DNA of 42,930 bases from Acidimicrobiales bacterium (GCA_013912105.1 JACERY010000016.1:1-42930), one strand, 5' to 3'. Numbered from the stretch's first letter, positions 16,190 through 24,704 are shown. Program-made: numbers and translations. Notes: generated from the sequence alone by a model not told the origin.

Positions 16190-17266
16190 CTACTCTATTT
16201 CTTCTGATTCAGTTAAAGCTCTTAGACGCTGAGAAGCTTCGGCCATAATTTCTTCAACTATTTCTGAAACTTTTGGGGCAGATTGAATGACCCCTAAACC
16301 AACACCAGTTGGCATTATTCCTATGTCGTAGTTTCCATCAACCATGGTAGCTTTTGTAAGCATTGGGGCGTTAGCTGCTAAAGCGACTTGAGCCCAAGTC
16401 ATTTTTTGGTTCTTTCTCATCGCAATGGCTTCTCTCAGCAGATCAGAGAAAGATGTTTTAGTAGCATTTCGGAATTTCAAAGCATTCGATGCCGCCCTTG
16501 GAAACTTAAGATACCGGTTTCTTTCTAAATTCTTAACCATGCCTGAATTAATTACTCTTTGAGGAACACCATCAATTGACCTTGTTCGAACGGTATCGGT
16601 AACAACAGCATCAAAGTACGCCTGTTTTATCTCATGAGGTACGTCGCTCTCTTCAGATAAGAGAAATCGAGTGCCCATGGCGATACCTTGCGCGCCCCAA
16701 GCTAAAGCAGCAACAAGTCCACGCCCATCCGTTATCCCGCCGGCCGCAAAAACTGGGATATCTACGGCTTCAGTGACTTGAGGAACCAAAACAGATGTTG
16801 GCACTTCACCAGTGTGTCCGCCGCCTTCTTGCCCTTGTGCAATAACAGCATCAACCCCCCATTCTGCGACTTTCTCTGCATGTCTTCTAGCCGCAATGGT
16901 TGGGATAGTAATGACTCCGCTTCCTGAAAGTTTTTTTACCATTTCTGGCTTTGGTGCTTGAGCGAATGAAACTACCTTGATTCCTTCTTTAATTGCCCAA
17001 TCCAGTCGCTCCTCGATATCAGGAGAATCAGTGCGAACATTAATACCAAAGGGTTTCTCGGTTGCTTCTTTGATTTCCCTAACAGAGGATTTCATTTCAG
17101 TAAATGTTTGGGTCGCTGTTGCTAAGAAACCAATAGCTCCTGTTCTACAGGTAGCAGCAGTTAATTGGGATGAAGAAACCCAACCCATGCCTGTCTGAAT
17201 TATCGGATAATCAATTCCTAATTTCTCACATATCGGAGTTTTTAACTTGGGGTGGAATTTATCCAT
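16190..17266 (-). CDS. ipdC: IpdC-like FMN-dependent reductase (nitronate monooxygenase/enoyl reductase II fold)
   Basis: A 358-aa TIM-barrel flavoprotein. Landmarks are PIIQTGMGWVSSSQLTAA near the N-terminus, AQGQEGGGHTGEVPTSVLVPQV (about 143-164, His151 at the active site), FAAGGITDGRGLVAALAWGAQGIAMGTRF (about 173-201, FMN phosphate loop) and a 60-residue C-terminal extension. The family also contains 2-nitropropane dioxygenases, but the length and the position directly after ipdA-ipdB match IpdC (Rv3553), a reductase acting on CoA esters of the steroid C/D-ring propionate. The start overlaps ipdB by eight bases. Assignment is from context plus remembered family sequence. Confidence 0.88.
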   Translation of the reverse strand: MDKFHPKLKTPICEKLGIDYPIIQTGMGWVSSSQLTAATCRTGAIGFLATATQTFTEMKSSVREIKEATEKPFGINVRTDSPDIEERLDWAIKEGIKVVSFAQAPKPEMVKKLSGSGVITIPTIAARRHAEKVAEWGVDAVIAQGQEGGGHTGEVPTSVLVPQVTEAVDIPVFAAGGITDGRGLVAALAWGAQGIAMGTRFLLSEESDVPHEIKQAYFDAVVTDTVRTRSIDGVPQRVINSGMVKNLERNRYLKFPRAASNALKFRNATKTSFSDLLREAIAMRKNQKMTWAQVALAANAPMLTKATMVDGNYDIGIMPTGVGLGVIQSAPKVSEIVEEIMAEASQRLRALTESEEIE

Positions 17267-18011
17267 CTTGAACCTCGGTATATCTCAAATTGCTTGGATC
17301 AATCTGTCTAATGATCACCATTTCATCTTCCGAGGGAATCCGACTTAGTTCGATATCTTTTGGTATCACAATTTCAAAATCAGTTTTTTCAATTATTTCA
17401 TCTACATCAACTCCGGGATGAAGGGAGTGAAGACGCATGCGATTATCTGCAGTTTCAAAATCAAAAACCCCAAGGTTGGAGACAACGCGATGAAGGTCAT
17501 GATACTTATTTCCTGGACCTCCAATTTCATTCATTCTGTCGTAACCAGGCCCTGATACAACATCGACTTTCGAGACAAAACTCCGCTTTGAATGATTTGG
17601 AACCCAATAACTAGTTCTATGATTTATCAAATTTCCAGGTGCCCCTCGAAGGCCTAGGAGTTGCGCTTTAGGCTTTTCAAATCCACCAATAGCAGCAATA
17701 TTTTGATTGCCGAACTGATCTATTTGTGTCGCCCCCATCATTACATGCCGTCGGCCAGACCAGACCATGTCAAAAATCGTCCGGTAGGGAACATATGACT
17801 CAACGATTCTGAGTGCATCTGGATCACCTATCGGCAATGGGTTTGTAGCTAAAACCGAAACCGCATCGGTCATCACCACATCTTGCGCAAAGGTAGCTTT
17901 TGCTAGTCTTCCCCCAATAATTGGACTGATTCCAATTGGGTTGCAAAGTATGTCGCTATCTCCTCGGAAGCATTCCGCTATTGCGATAACACAGATATCA
18001 GAACGCTTCAT
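17259..18011 (-). CDS. ipdB: IpdB, beta subunit of steroid ring-opening COCHEA-CoA hydrolase
   Basis: A 250-aa protein of the class I CoA-transferase beta fold. Family features are RHVMMGATQIDQFGNQNIAAIGGFEKPKAQLLGLRGAPGNLINHRTSYWVPNHSKRSFV (about 88-146) and DVVSGPGYD. The length equals that of mycobacterial IpdB. IpdA and IpdB form a heterotetramer that hydrolyses the last (C) ring of steroid-derived COCHEA-CoA; unlike true CoA-transferases, the catalytic glutamate is not on the beta subunit, and here the family position lacks the usual ENG-type Glu motif. The ATG overlaps the ipdA stop (ATGA), so the subunits are co-translated. Family and partner are certain; substrate follows from known IpdAB biochemistry. 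Confidence 0.92.
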   Translation of the reverse strand: MKRSDICVIAIAECFRGDSDILCNPIGISPIIGGRLAKATFAQDVVMTDAVSVLATNPLPIGDPDALRIVESYVPYRTIFDMVWSGRRHVMMGATQIDQFGNQNIAAIGGFEKPKAQLLGLRGAPGNLINHRTSYWVPNHSKRSFVSKVDVVSGPGYDRMNEIGGPGNKYHDLHRVVSNLGVFDFETADNRMRLHSLHPGVDVDEIIEKTDFEIVIPKDIELSRIPSEDEMVIIRQIDPSNLRYTEVQDG

Positions 18012-18892
18012 TTATCCTCCTCACGACTATCGACCATTTCTAAGTATTCTTCATGTGAGCTTAGTTTTAGATATCTAGACTTGAAACTCTCCCATAGCTC
18101 GGGATTTTTCGCTGTAGCAGCATAAAGTTTTTGGAACTCTTCATCTCTGCCATAATCTGGGGGGCATTCAGTGAAATGAGCCCCTCTAGGCGCTTCAACT
18201 ACTCCATTGACGTAAATTCTTGGAATCCGGAGGGTATGGACACTTCCCTCATCAAGAAAATTTTCGGTTAGTACTATCTTTTCGCAACTCATATATGTTT
18301 TTTTGGCAGCCATAGCGAAAAGGTCATCAAAGAAAAGATCTGGGCCAAGAAATTGACCGTTCCCACCTTTATCCGCACGATTCATATGAATAAGTGATAT
18401 GTCAATATCAAAAGCTGGTATTGCTACTAATTCCTCGTAATCGCCATTTGTGTCAGGATATGGCGATTGCACTAATTTCAGATTTGGGTTCATTTTCAAC
18501 ATGTCAGAACCCAGCCCTGCCCTCGTCGGATAGAAAGGAACACGATGTGCGGCAGCCATTAAGCCTAGATAAAAAGCACCTTCATCGAATTCCTCCACCT
18601 CTATTTCTGCTGTTTGTCGGGCAATCCGGAAATGAGGCTCTAATGGAATTGAATCTAAAGAAACAAATCCGTAAATAGCTTTTTTGAGTTGGCCGGTAGC
18701 AGATAATAAACCAATTTCGGGACCGCCGTAACTAACGATTGTCAGATTTTTTACTCCTGACCGAATAATTGCCATGATCAGTGACATCGGCTTGCGCCGA
18801 GAACCCCAGCCGCCTACTCCAATAGTCATACCATCTTCTATTTCAGCAACGACTTCTTCTTCGGTTATAACTTTATCTACCACACTCACCAC
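18008..18892 (-). CDS. ipdA: IpdA, alpha subunit of steroid ring-opening COCHEA-CoA hydrolase
   Basis: A 294-aa CoA-transferase alpha-fold protein, within two residues of mycobacterial IpdA. Visible features are IEDGMTIGVGGWGSRRKPMS (18-37), the SYGGPEIGLL strand, EEFDEGAFYLGLMAAAHRVPFYPTRAGLGSD (about 100-130), where a Glu corresponding to the reported catalytic residue is expected, and ISLIHMNRADKGGNGQFLGPDLFFDDLFA. It pairs with IpdB to open the steroid C ring hydrolytically on a CoA thioester. It is the first gene of a run reaching at least to the thioesterase, and is divergent from an SDR operon with an inverted repeat in the 107-bp gap. An ordinary 3-oxoacid CoA-transferase is unlikely given ipdC and the dehydrogenases. 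Confidence 0.92.
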   Translation of the reverse strand: MVSVVDKVITEEEVVAEIEDGMTIGVGGWGSRRKPMSLIMAIIRSGVKNLTIVSYGGPEIGLLSATGQLKKAIYGFVSLDSIPLEPHFRIARQTAEIEVEEFDEGAFYLGLMAAAHRVPFYPTRAGLGSDMLKMNPNLKLVQSPYPDTNGDYEELVAIPAFDIDISLIHMNRADKGGNGQFLGPDLFFDDLFAMAAKKTYMSCEKIVLTENFLDEGSVHTLRIPRIYVNGVVEAPRGAHFTECPPDYGRDEEFQKLYAATAKNPELWESFKSRYLKLSSHEEYLEMVDSREEDK

Positions 18893-18916
18893 TTTTCTTT
18901 TTTCTATTCCAAGAGT

Positions 18917-18937
18917 AGATAACTTCTGAGGTTATCT
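18917..18937. promoter_or_regulatory. Inverted repeat (candidate operator) between ipdA and the SDR operon
   Basis: AGATAAC, a 7-bp spacer (TTCTGAG), then GTTATCT: perfect 7-bp arms over 21 bp. It is 25 bases upstream of the ipdA start and 63 upstream of the SDR ATG, so a bound dimer could control both operons. The size fits a TetR-type operator, but the sequence is not the KstR2 consensus (AnCAAGnnCTTGnT) as I recall it, and no regulator gene lies nearby. Confidence 0.5.
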
Positions 18938-18999
18938 CAATTGTTGCCACGATCTGCCACAATATGTAAAGGCGACTATTTTTGTTTCTAGAGGTGATC

Positions 19000-19782
19000 A
19001 TGACAAATACAGAAAATAACTATGATAACCAAGTAGTCATCGTAACTGGGGGTTCAAAAGGGATCGGAAGAGTTATAGCTGAAAATTTTTTAAAAGTAGG
19101 CGCGAACGTTATCGTTTGCGCAAGAAATGCTCCGGAATCTAATCTCACATGTGATGGCAACCAAGCCGACTTCGTAGCTTGCGACGTAAAAGATTCTGAC
19201 CAAATTAAGAATGTATTAGATTTCTGCGAAGAGAAGTTCGGGAAGCTTGATGTGTTGATTAATAATGCAGGAGGGGCTCCGCCTGCTGATTCGTCATCGG
19301 TAAGCGAACGTTTCACCCGAAGTGTCATAGATTTAAACCTTGTTGCACCAATAGTTTTCGCACAAGCAGCCAGCAACCTGATGCATAAGTCCATTGGCAA
19401 AGGAGTAATTATAAATATCTCTAGTGTGAGCGGGATGAGAGCTAACCCGCTTGGAGTTGCATATGGCGCTGCAAAAGCGGGTGTCATCAATGCAACTGAA
19501 ACATTGGCATTAGAGTGGGGCCCAGCAATTAGGGTTTTATCTATTTCTGCTGGCCTTGTGCTTACTGAGGAAAGTAGAAGTTTTTATGGTGATGATACAA
19601 GTGTTGCTAAAATTGCAGCGACACTACCAATGCAACGTTTAGGACAACCACAGGACATTGCAAATGCTTGCTTATTTGCTGCATCAGATAAAGCTAGCTG
19701 GATGTCAGGCTCAAATATTGTTCTCCATGGTGGCGGAGACAAGCCAACATACCTAGACGCTACAGAAATAATTAAGGATTGA
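19000..19782 (+). CDS. Short-chain dehydrogenase/reductase of the steroid island
   Basis: A 260-aa classical SDR: TGGSKGIG (17-24), NNAGG (88-92), Ser141/142 in NISSVSG, YGAAK (155-159). The ATG at 19000 is chosen because GAGGTG stands just before it; an upstream TTG at 18982 would add six residues without a ribosome site. It heads a three-gene operon (SDR, metallo-beta-lactamase-fold hydrolase, F420-type oxidoreductase) divergent from ipdA. It probably oxidises or reduces a hydroxyl or keto group on a CoA-linked steroid intermediate; the precise step is not readable, and it does not resemble IpdF as closely as the SDR at 22980-23759. Confidence 0.83.
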   Translation: MTNTENNYDNQVVIVTGGSKGIGRVIAENFLKVGANVIVCARNAPESNLTCDGNQADFVACDVKDSDQIKNVLDFCEEKFGKLDVLINNAGGAPPADSSSVSERFTRSVIDLNLVAPIVFAQAASNLMHKSIGKGVIINISSVSGMRANPLGVAYGAAKAGVINATETLALEWGPAIRVLSISAGLVLTEESRSFYGDDTSVAKIAATLPMQRLGQPQDIANACLFAASDKASWMSGSNIVLHGGGDKPTYLDATEIIKD

Positions 19783-19787
19783 TAATA

Positions 19788-20795
19788 ATGAGTATCCCCT
19801 ATGTAACAGACATAGATCCGAGCTATGGAAATGCGGTTGAAGTTTCATCAACAGTTCGGAGGGTTGTGGCTAACAACCCTGGAAGATTTACTTTTACAGG
19901 GACAGGAACATATATAGTTGGACGTGGGCAAGTTGCTGTAATTGATCCCGGCCCAGAAGATGACGAGCACGTAGCTTCCATTCTCTCAGCAGTTGGCGGG
20001 GAAGAAATCACTCATATTGTTGTAACTCATACTCATAAGGACCACTCTCCAGCAAGTAGAGCATTACAAACCGCAACCGGTGCACCTATCTACGGGTTTG
20101 GAGGTCACCCAACGCCGCCTCTTGAAGCAATAAACCGGGCAAAGCCAACAACATGGGATGCTCTCTTCCCGACAGAAGAGGAGTTAGAAGAACTTTTAAA
20201 GAGCATGCCCTCAGCTAAGAAAGATGATTCCGAACACCATCAGGACGAACCTGGAGACATGGCTTTCTCACCAGATTTCGAAGTAGGGCATGGCGATATT
20301 ATCGCTGGTGGGACATGGACTTTAGAAGTCGTTCATACGCCAGGCCATATTTCGAATCATCTTTGTTTCGGCTACAAAGAGGAGCGTAGTTTATTCTCTG
20401 GTGATCATGTCATGGGGTGGAGCACTTCAGTCATCCCTGAGCCCGAAGGTTCTATGAATGAGTACATGGATAGCCTCAAACTCCTCCTAGACCGAGATGA
20501 TCAATTCTTTTACCCTACTCACGGCCCGCGGATTCCAGATCCAATAAATTTTACGGAGTCTCTAATAAACCACCGATTAGATCGCGAAAACCAAATTCTC
20601 CAATGCCTTAAATCTGGACCGAAAACTATCCCTGATTTAGTAACAGAAATGTACAAGGAGACCCCTCACATTCTTCACATGGCAGCTGGACAATCAGTCT
20701 TTAGCCATCTGGTGCAGCTAGTAGAAAATGAAGCAATCTTAACCGAAGGTGATCCTTCTGCAGATGGAATATATAAACCATTGAGAAAATCATGA
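19788..20795 (+). CDS. Metallo-beta-lactamase-fold hydrolase (LACTB2-like)
   Basis: A 335-aa protein. The zinc motif THTHKDH (80-86) follows ITHIVV; HTPGHISNHLCF, SGDHVMGW and YPTHGPRI supply the remaining metal ligands, all intact. The C-terminal 70 residues (LDRENQILQCLKSGPKTIPDLVTEMY onward) form the small winged-helix-like domain seen in LACTB2/RNase-type relatives. A THGP motif and a substrate-covering insertion of about 60 residues (112-170) are visible. It may be a thioesterase, lactonase or other ester hydrolase. The SD AAGGA nine bases before the ATG at 19788 decides the start over a TTG at 19779. The LLM gene's ATG overlaps its stop (ATGA), so all three genes are coupled. Confidence 0.85.
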   Translation: MSIPYVTDIDPSYGNAVEVSSTVRRVVANNPGRFTFTGTGTYIVGRGQVAVIDPGPEDDEHVASILSAVGGEEITHIVVTHTHKDHSPASRALQTATGAPIYGFGGHPTPPLEAINRAKPTTWDALFPTEEELEELLKSMPSAKKDDSEHHQDEPGDMAFSPDFEVGHGDIIAGGTWTLEVVHTPGHISNHLCFGYKEERSLFSGDHVMGWSTSVIPEPEGSMNEYMDSLKLLLDRDDQFFYPTHGPRIPDPINFTESLINHRLDRENQILQCLKSGPKTIPDLVTEMYKETPHILHMAAGQSVFSHLVQLVENEAILTEGDPSADGIYKPLRKS

Positions 20796-21805
20796 AACTT
20801 GGAGCACAATACGGGTATTGGACTAACCAACCAAGACAGGACATTGTTGCAGTAGCAGTTGAAGCCGAGAGGCTAGGATTTGATTCTCTTTGGACCGGGG
20901 AAAGTTATAGCAGTGATGCTTTTACGCCACTTTGTTGGGTAGGAGCACATACTGATAAAATTAAATTAGCAACGGGAATAGCTCAGCTTGGTGCAAGAAC
21001 GCCCGCTACTTTAGCTATGCATGCTATGACACTTGATGCTCTCTCTGAAGGACGGTTTTGCTTAGGAATAGGTGTTTCAGGCCCTCAGGTTATAGAAGGA
21101 TGGCATGGCCAACCCTTTGGAAAACCTGTGCAACGAACTAGTGAAACAATTAAGATAATTAAAAAAATTCTTGCTCGAGACGAACCAGTCACAGCCTCAG
21201 GACCTAATCTTCCACTCCCTTACCCAAAAGAGGCTAAAAACTCTTGGGGATTAGGTAAACCCCTTAAATTAATCAATACCCCTTTACGGCCAGATATACC
21301 CATTTACTTAGGTGCTGAGGGGCCAAAAAATATAGCGCTTGCATTTAAAGAATGTCAAGGATGGCTTCCCCTTTATTATGCTCCAGAACGTCCCGGAATA
21401 TACGAATTTCCGACTTCAGGTGTTCCGGAGAACTTTGAGGTTGCGGTTAATGTCACAGTCAATATTTGTGATGATATCGCTGAGGGATTACTTCCACAGA
21501 AGGCAATCCTGGCGTTTTACATAGGTGGAATGGGGGCACAGAAAAGAAACTTCCACACTGAACTTATGGCAAGAATGGGGTACGAAGAGGAAGCATTTAA
21601 GATTCAGTCTTTGTTTTTATCTGGGAAAAGAAACGAAGCCATTATGGCCGTTCCAGATGCTTTTGCGGATGAGATTTCCTTAGTGGGGCCAATTGAACGA
21701 ATCGCTGAACGTTTGGAAATCTGGGAAAAATCAGCAATCACAACGATGATTATTGGTGCAAATGATATTGACACCATGCGGAAAATGGCTGAATTAGTTT
21801 TATAG
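20792..21805 (+). CDS. F420-dependent oxidoreductase, luciferase-like (Rv3520c-like)
   Basis: A 337-aa TIM-barrel protein. Features are MKLGAQYGYWTNQP at the N-terminus, EAERLGFDSLWTGESYSSDAFTPL (about 28-51), LATGIAQLGARTPATLAMHAMTLDALSEGRFCLGIGVSGPQVIEGWHGQPF (about 60-110), PIYLGAEGPKNIALAFKECQGWLP and AILAFYIGGMGAQKRNFH. This follows Rv3520c of Mycobacterium tuberculosis, a predicted F420 enzyme that I recall as belonging to the cholesterol (KstR) regulon; the match is from memory. Reaction unknown, likely hydride transfer to or from a steroid intermediate. It is third in the SDR/MBL operon (ATGA overlap) and ends eight bases from the convergent racemase gene. Confidence 0.86.
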   Translation: MKLGAQYGYWTNQPRQDIVAVAVEAERLGFDSLWTGESYSSDAFTPLCWVGAHTDKIKLATGIAQLGARTPATLAMHAMTLDALSEGRFCLGIGVSGPQVIEGWHGQPFGKPVQRTSETIKIIKKILARDEPVTASGPNLPLPYPKEAKNSWGLGKPLKLINTPLRPDIPIYLGAEGPKNIALAFKECQGWLPLYYAPERPGIYEFPTSGVPENFEVAVNVTVNICDDIAEGLLPQKAILAFYIGGMGAQKRNFHTELMARMGYEEEAFKIQSLFLSGKRNEAIMAVPDAFADEISLVGPIERIAERLEIWEKSAITTMIIGANDIDTMRKMAELVL

Positions 21806-21812
21806 AAAGTCC

Positions 21813-22952
21813 CTAGCTAACTATTCCAGCCGACCTAAGAGTAGCGACTTCTTCATTGGCGAAACCCAAACCAGAAAGAAGCAGGTCTGTGCTCGCACCC
21901 AAATTCTCCGACGTTTTCGATGGGACTGTCGGAGTTTCGGAGAAGCGCGGGGCTGGTTTTGGTTGCAGCACACCACAAGTCTCGAAGAAAGCCTCACGCT
22001 GTTCGGCATGAATATGAAGCGGGCTTTCCCCCATTGTTAAAACTGGAGTTACACAAGCATCGGTGTTAGCAAAAATTGATAGCCATTCTTCTCTTGTTTT
22101 AGTGAGGAAAATTTCAATAAATTTTTGTTTAGTTGAATCCCAAAATTCTCTATCATTTTGAGAAGGTAAATCCTCTTGGTCAACTTTAAGACCATTTAAT
22201 AACTGTTGGTAGAATTGTGGTTCTATCGCCCCAACAGCAACATAATTTCCGCACTTTGTTTCGTAAACTTCATAGAAGGGTGCCCCAGAATCCAATAGGT
22301 TACTTCCCCTATGATCGCTCCAGAATCCTGATGCATGCGCTGCAAAAAGTGGAGAAGCTAAATAAGCAGCCCCATCTACCATCGCTGCGTCAACGACTTG
22401 ACCAACCCCTCCATTCTTTACCGATAACAGTGCTGCTAAAATTCCACTGATAAGGAACATAGATCCACCGCCGAAATCTCCAACTAGATTAAGCGGCACA
22501 GTGGGCGTTTGCTGCTTGCGACCTATATGAGCCAATGGGCCCGCTAAGCCTATGTAGTTTATATCGTGTCCTGCCATCTGGGACAGAGGTCCCTTCTGGC
22601 CCCAACCGGTCATTCGGGCATAAACTAATTTAGGATTTACAGAGAGACAATCTTTAGGGCCGATCCCCATCTTCTCTGCCACGCCGGGTCGGAACCCTTC
22701 GAGAAAAACATCTGATTTTTCTATTAGGCTTAGAGCGATTTCAGTTCCTTTTTCAGATTTTAGATTGAGATTTATAGATCTCTTCCCTCGTTCTAGAGGG
22801 CCAGACTTTGAAGCAAGTGGATTTTTGTCTGTACCTACTCGCCCTACTCTTACAACTTCGGCTCCCAGGTCAGAAAGGTACATGCCTGCAAATGGGGCCG
22901 GCCCGATTCCTGATATTTCTAGTACGTTTATATTGTTAAGTGGGCCGGTCAT
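21813..22952 (-). CDS. mcr: Alpha-methylacyl-CoA racemase (CaiB/BaiF family)
   Basis: A 379-aa enzyme that epimerises 2-methylacyl-CoA esters, needed for one stereoisomer of the C25/C26-oxidised sterol side chain to enter beta-oxidation. The racemase catalytic pair is visible: His129 in QMAGHDINYIG and Asp159 in NLVGDFGGGSM, matching His126 and Asp156 of the mycobacterial enzyme. GPAPFAGMYLSDLGAEVVRV, ARMTGWGQKGPLSQ, GQVVDAAMVDGAAYL and YVAVGAIEPQFYQQLL are family hallmarks that separate it from other class III CoA-transferases, where Asp acts alone. It is the last gene of a run with the FadA5-like thiolase and two SDRs, 27 bases after the IpdF-like gene. Confidence 0.92.
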   Translation of the reverse strand: MTGPLNNINVLEISGIGPAPFAGMYLSDLGAEVVRVGRVGTDKNPLASKSGPLERGKRSINLNLKSEKGTEIALSLIEKSDVFLEGFRPGVAEKMGIGPKDCLSVNPKLVYARMTGWGQKGPLSQMAGHDINYIGLAGPLAHIGRKQQTPTVPLNLVGDFGGGSMFLISGILAALLSVKNGGVGQVVDAAMVDGAAYLASPLFAAHASGFWSDHRGSNLLDSGAPFYEVYETKCGNYVAVGAIEPQFYQQLLNGLKVDQEDLPSQNDREFWDSTKQKFIEIFLTKTREEWLSIFANTDACVTPVLTMGESPLHIHAEQREAFFETCGVLQPKPAPRFSETPTVPSKTSENLGASTDLLLSGLGFANEEVATLRSAGIVS

Positions 22953-22979
22953 CTTAATTAAATAACTCTCTCCCGATTG

Positions 22980-23759
22980 CTACGGATGTTGCGAACTGAC
23001 ACTGATGCTTTCACCTGTCATGTACCCACTCAAGTCACTCGCAAGAAAGATAATTACATTAGCTACTTCCCATGGCTGCGCACCTCTCCCAAATGGCTCT
23101 TGAGATTCCAGTGTCTTCAGTAACTCTGGGTCACTTACTTTTGCTAAGAATGGATGATTTGCGAAACTGGGTGCTACGGCATTTATCCTGACACCGCTTT
23201 TAGCGGCCTCAAGAGCTGAGCACCTCGTAAGAGCCATGACTCCCGCCTTCGCAGCTGCGTAGTGTGTTTGGCCTTCCTGCGCTCGCCATCCAACCACGCT
23301 CGCATTATTAACAATGACACCTTTTTGATTAGGAATCATATGACGCATAGCAGCTCGAGTGCATCGCATCGTACCATTAAGGGTTACATCAATAACTTTG
23401 AACCATTCTTCGTCAGACATTTCGATTAGGTCTGTTTGCCCGCCTAAACCAGCATTGTTAATCATGATATCTATCGCTCCGAAATGGCTTGCTGCTGAGT
23501 TAATAAGACCCTCAACTTCTTCCTCAATAGTTACATCGCATGTAACTCCTGCCACGCGATGGCCTGCCTCGGATAACAATTTGATAGATTCGTCAAGACG
23601 TCTTGCATGTGAGTCTGAAAGAAATACGCTAGCTCCCTCCTCAGCGCAACGTTTAGCTGTAGCGAAACCGATTCCTGAACCCGCTGCAGCAGTGACAATA
23701 ACAGTTTTGTCATTTAATAGATTTTTTCCTTCAGGGTAAGGAGGCACCTGACCAGTCAC
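22980..23759 (-). CDS. ipdF: IpdF-like 5-hydroxy steroid C/D-ring CoA dehydrogenase (SDR)
   Basis: A 259-aa SDR. It has the unusual cofactor motif TAAAGSGIG (23-31) in place of TGxxxGIG, NNAGLGGQT (101-109), GVIVNNASVVGWRAQEGQTHYAAAKAGVMALTRCSALEAA (about 147-186; Ser154, Tyr167, Lys171) and the end YMTGESISVSSQHP. These closely follow Rv3559c, named IpdF, which oxidises the hydroxyl of a C/D-ring propionyl-CoA intermediate; the comparison is from memory but covers most of the length. The GTG start overlaps the stop of the 306-aa SDR by one base (TAGTG). It is notable that ipdF here sits with side-chain genes rather than beside ipdABC. Confidence 0.9.
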   Translation of the reverse strand: MTGQVPPYPEGKNLLNDKTVIVTAAAGSGIGFATAKRCAEEGASVFLSDSHARRLDESIKLLSEAGHRVAGVTCDVTIEEEVEGLINSAASHFGAIDIMINNAGLGGQTDLIEMSDEEWFKVIDVTLNGTMRCTRAAMRHMIPNQKGVIVNNASVVGWRAQEGQTHYAAAKAGVMALTRCSALEAAKSGVRINAVAPSFANHPFLAKVSDPELLKTLESQEPFGRGAQPWEVANVIIFLASDLSGYMTGESISVSSQHP

Positions 23760-24679
23760 TAGCTTTCCTCTCCATCAGCCATTTCTTTCATCCTTCTTTC
23801 AAGGTCATCTATGAAAGGATTCGGTTCTTGTTTAATTGTTTTAGGAAGCATTTCTTCTATCTCAGCTGGAGTCCAAGCATCACCAGAAGCAAACATTGTG
23901 CGAATTTCTCTTGGCTGGTTCCAAACCGAAATACGTTTTCCAACAACACTATAGATTTGGGCATTAATTTCCCTTCCTTTGTCTGATAGAAGGTAAACAG
24001 CCATTGGAGCTACATCCGAAGGTTCGCCTGTCTCAAAAGCAAAGGGGACGTTGTCACTCATTCTCGTCTTCGCAGTAGGCGCAAGACAGTTTGCGTTAAT
24101 TGCAGGACCTCCTCTTAGGCTAATGCTGGCAGCTGTCATGGCAGCAGATCGAGTTAGGCTGACAATTCCTCCTTTAGCTGCTGAATAATTTGGTTGTGCG
24201 GTTGAAGCTGTAAAGGCACCAGAAGTTATGCCAAGAATACTTCCACCTTTCTCTTGTTTTCGCATTGCAGCCATCGCATGACGGTAAATTGTGAAGTGTC
24301 CCTTGAGGTGAACTGCAATCACTGGATCCCACTCTTCCTCACTCATATTGAACAGCATGCGTTCACGGAGTATCCCAGCAACACAAACAACCCCGTCTAT
24401 AGAACCCCAACTATTAATGGAAGCGGCAACAACATCCTGTCCGGTTTGCATTTGTGATACGTCGCCTGTTACTGCTATTGCGTCAACACCCAAGGATTTT
24501 ATTTCTTCAACGGTCGCATTTGCTATGTCGCTTGTCGGATCAGAACCATCTAGGGCAACCCCGTAGTCAGCCACAACAATATTTGCACCTTCTGTAGCAA
24601 CTGCCAGGGCAATTGCCTTCCCAATTCCAGAACCTGCACCTGTTATCGCTATATTCTTTCCGTTTAAAAAACCTTCCAC
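23759..24679 (-). CDS. Short-chain dehydrogenase/reductase, Rv3548c/Hsd4A-like
   Basis: A 306-aa SDR, longer than usual because of a C-terminal extension (about 245-306) starting KRISVWNQPREIRTMF. The cofactor motif is TGAGSGIG (13-20) and the active site Ser153, YSAAK (165-169). The VVADYGVALDGSDPTSDIANATVEEI segment is typical of the 17-beta-HSD4/Hsd4A type of (3R)-hydroxyacyl-CoA dehydrogenase, and size and neighbours also recall Rv3548c of the mycobacterial HIP cluster. It probably oxidises a beta-hydroxyacyl-CoA, making the 3-ketoacyl-CoA for the thiolase 25 bases upstream. A Cys-Val-Ala-Gly (CVAG) replaces the usual NNAG structural motif. Confidence 0.83.
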   Translation of the reverse strand: MEGFLNGKNIAITGAGSGIGKAIALAVATEGANIVVADYGVALDGSDPTSDIANATVEEIKSLGVDAIAVTGDVSQMQTGQDVVAASINSWGSIDGVVCVAGILRERMLFNMSEEEWDPVIAVHLKGHFTIYRHAMAAMRKQEKGGSILGITSGAFTASTAQPNYSAAKGGIVSLTRSAAMTAASISLRGGPAINANCLAPTAKTRMSDNVPFAFETGEPSDVAPMAVYLLSDKGREINAQIYSVVGKRISVWNQPREIRTMFASGDAWTPAEIEEMLPKTIKQEPNPFIDDLERRMKEMADGEES

Positions 24680-24704
24680 TGTTTTCTCTCTCTCTTTGAT
24701 TGGA

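Noticed and set aside
16190..17266. Annotation as nitronate monooxygenase (2-nitropropane dioxygenase)
   Set aside because: The fold agrees, but the place directly after ipdA-ipdB and the length fit IpdC better; nitronate activity is not indicated.
17259..18892. Annotation of the gene pair as succinyl-CoA:3-oxoacid CoA-transferase
   Set aside because: The conserved segments and neighbours follow IpdA/IpdB, and the usual catalytic Glu motif of the beta subunit is not seen.
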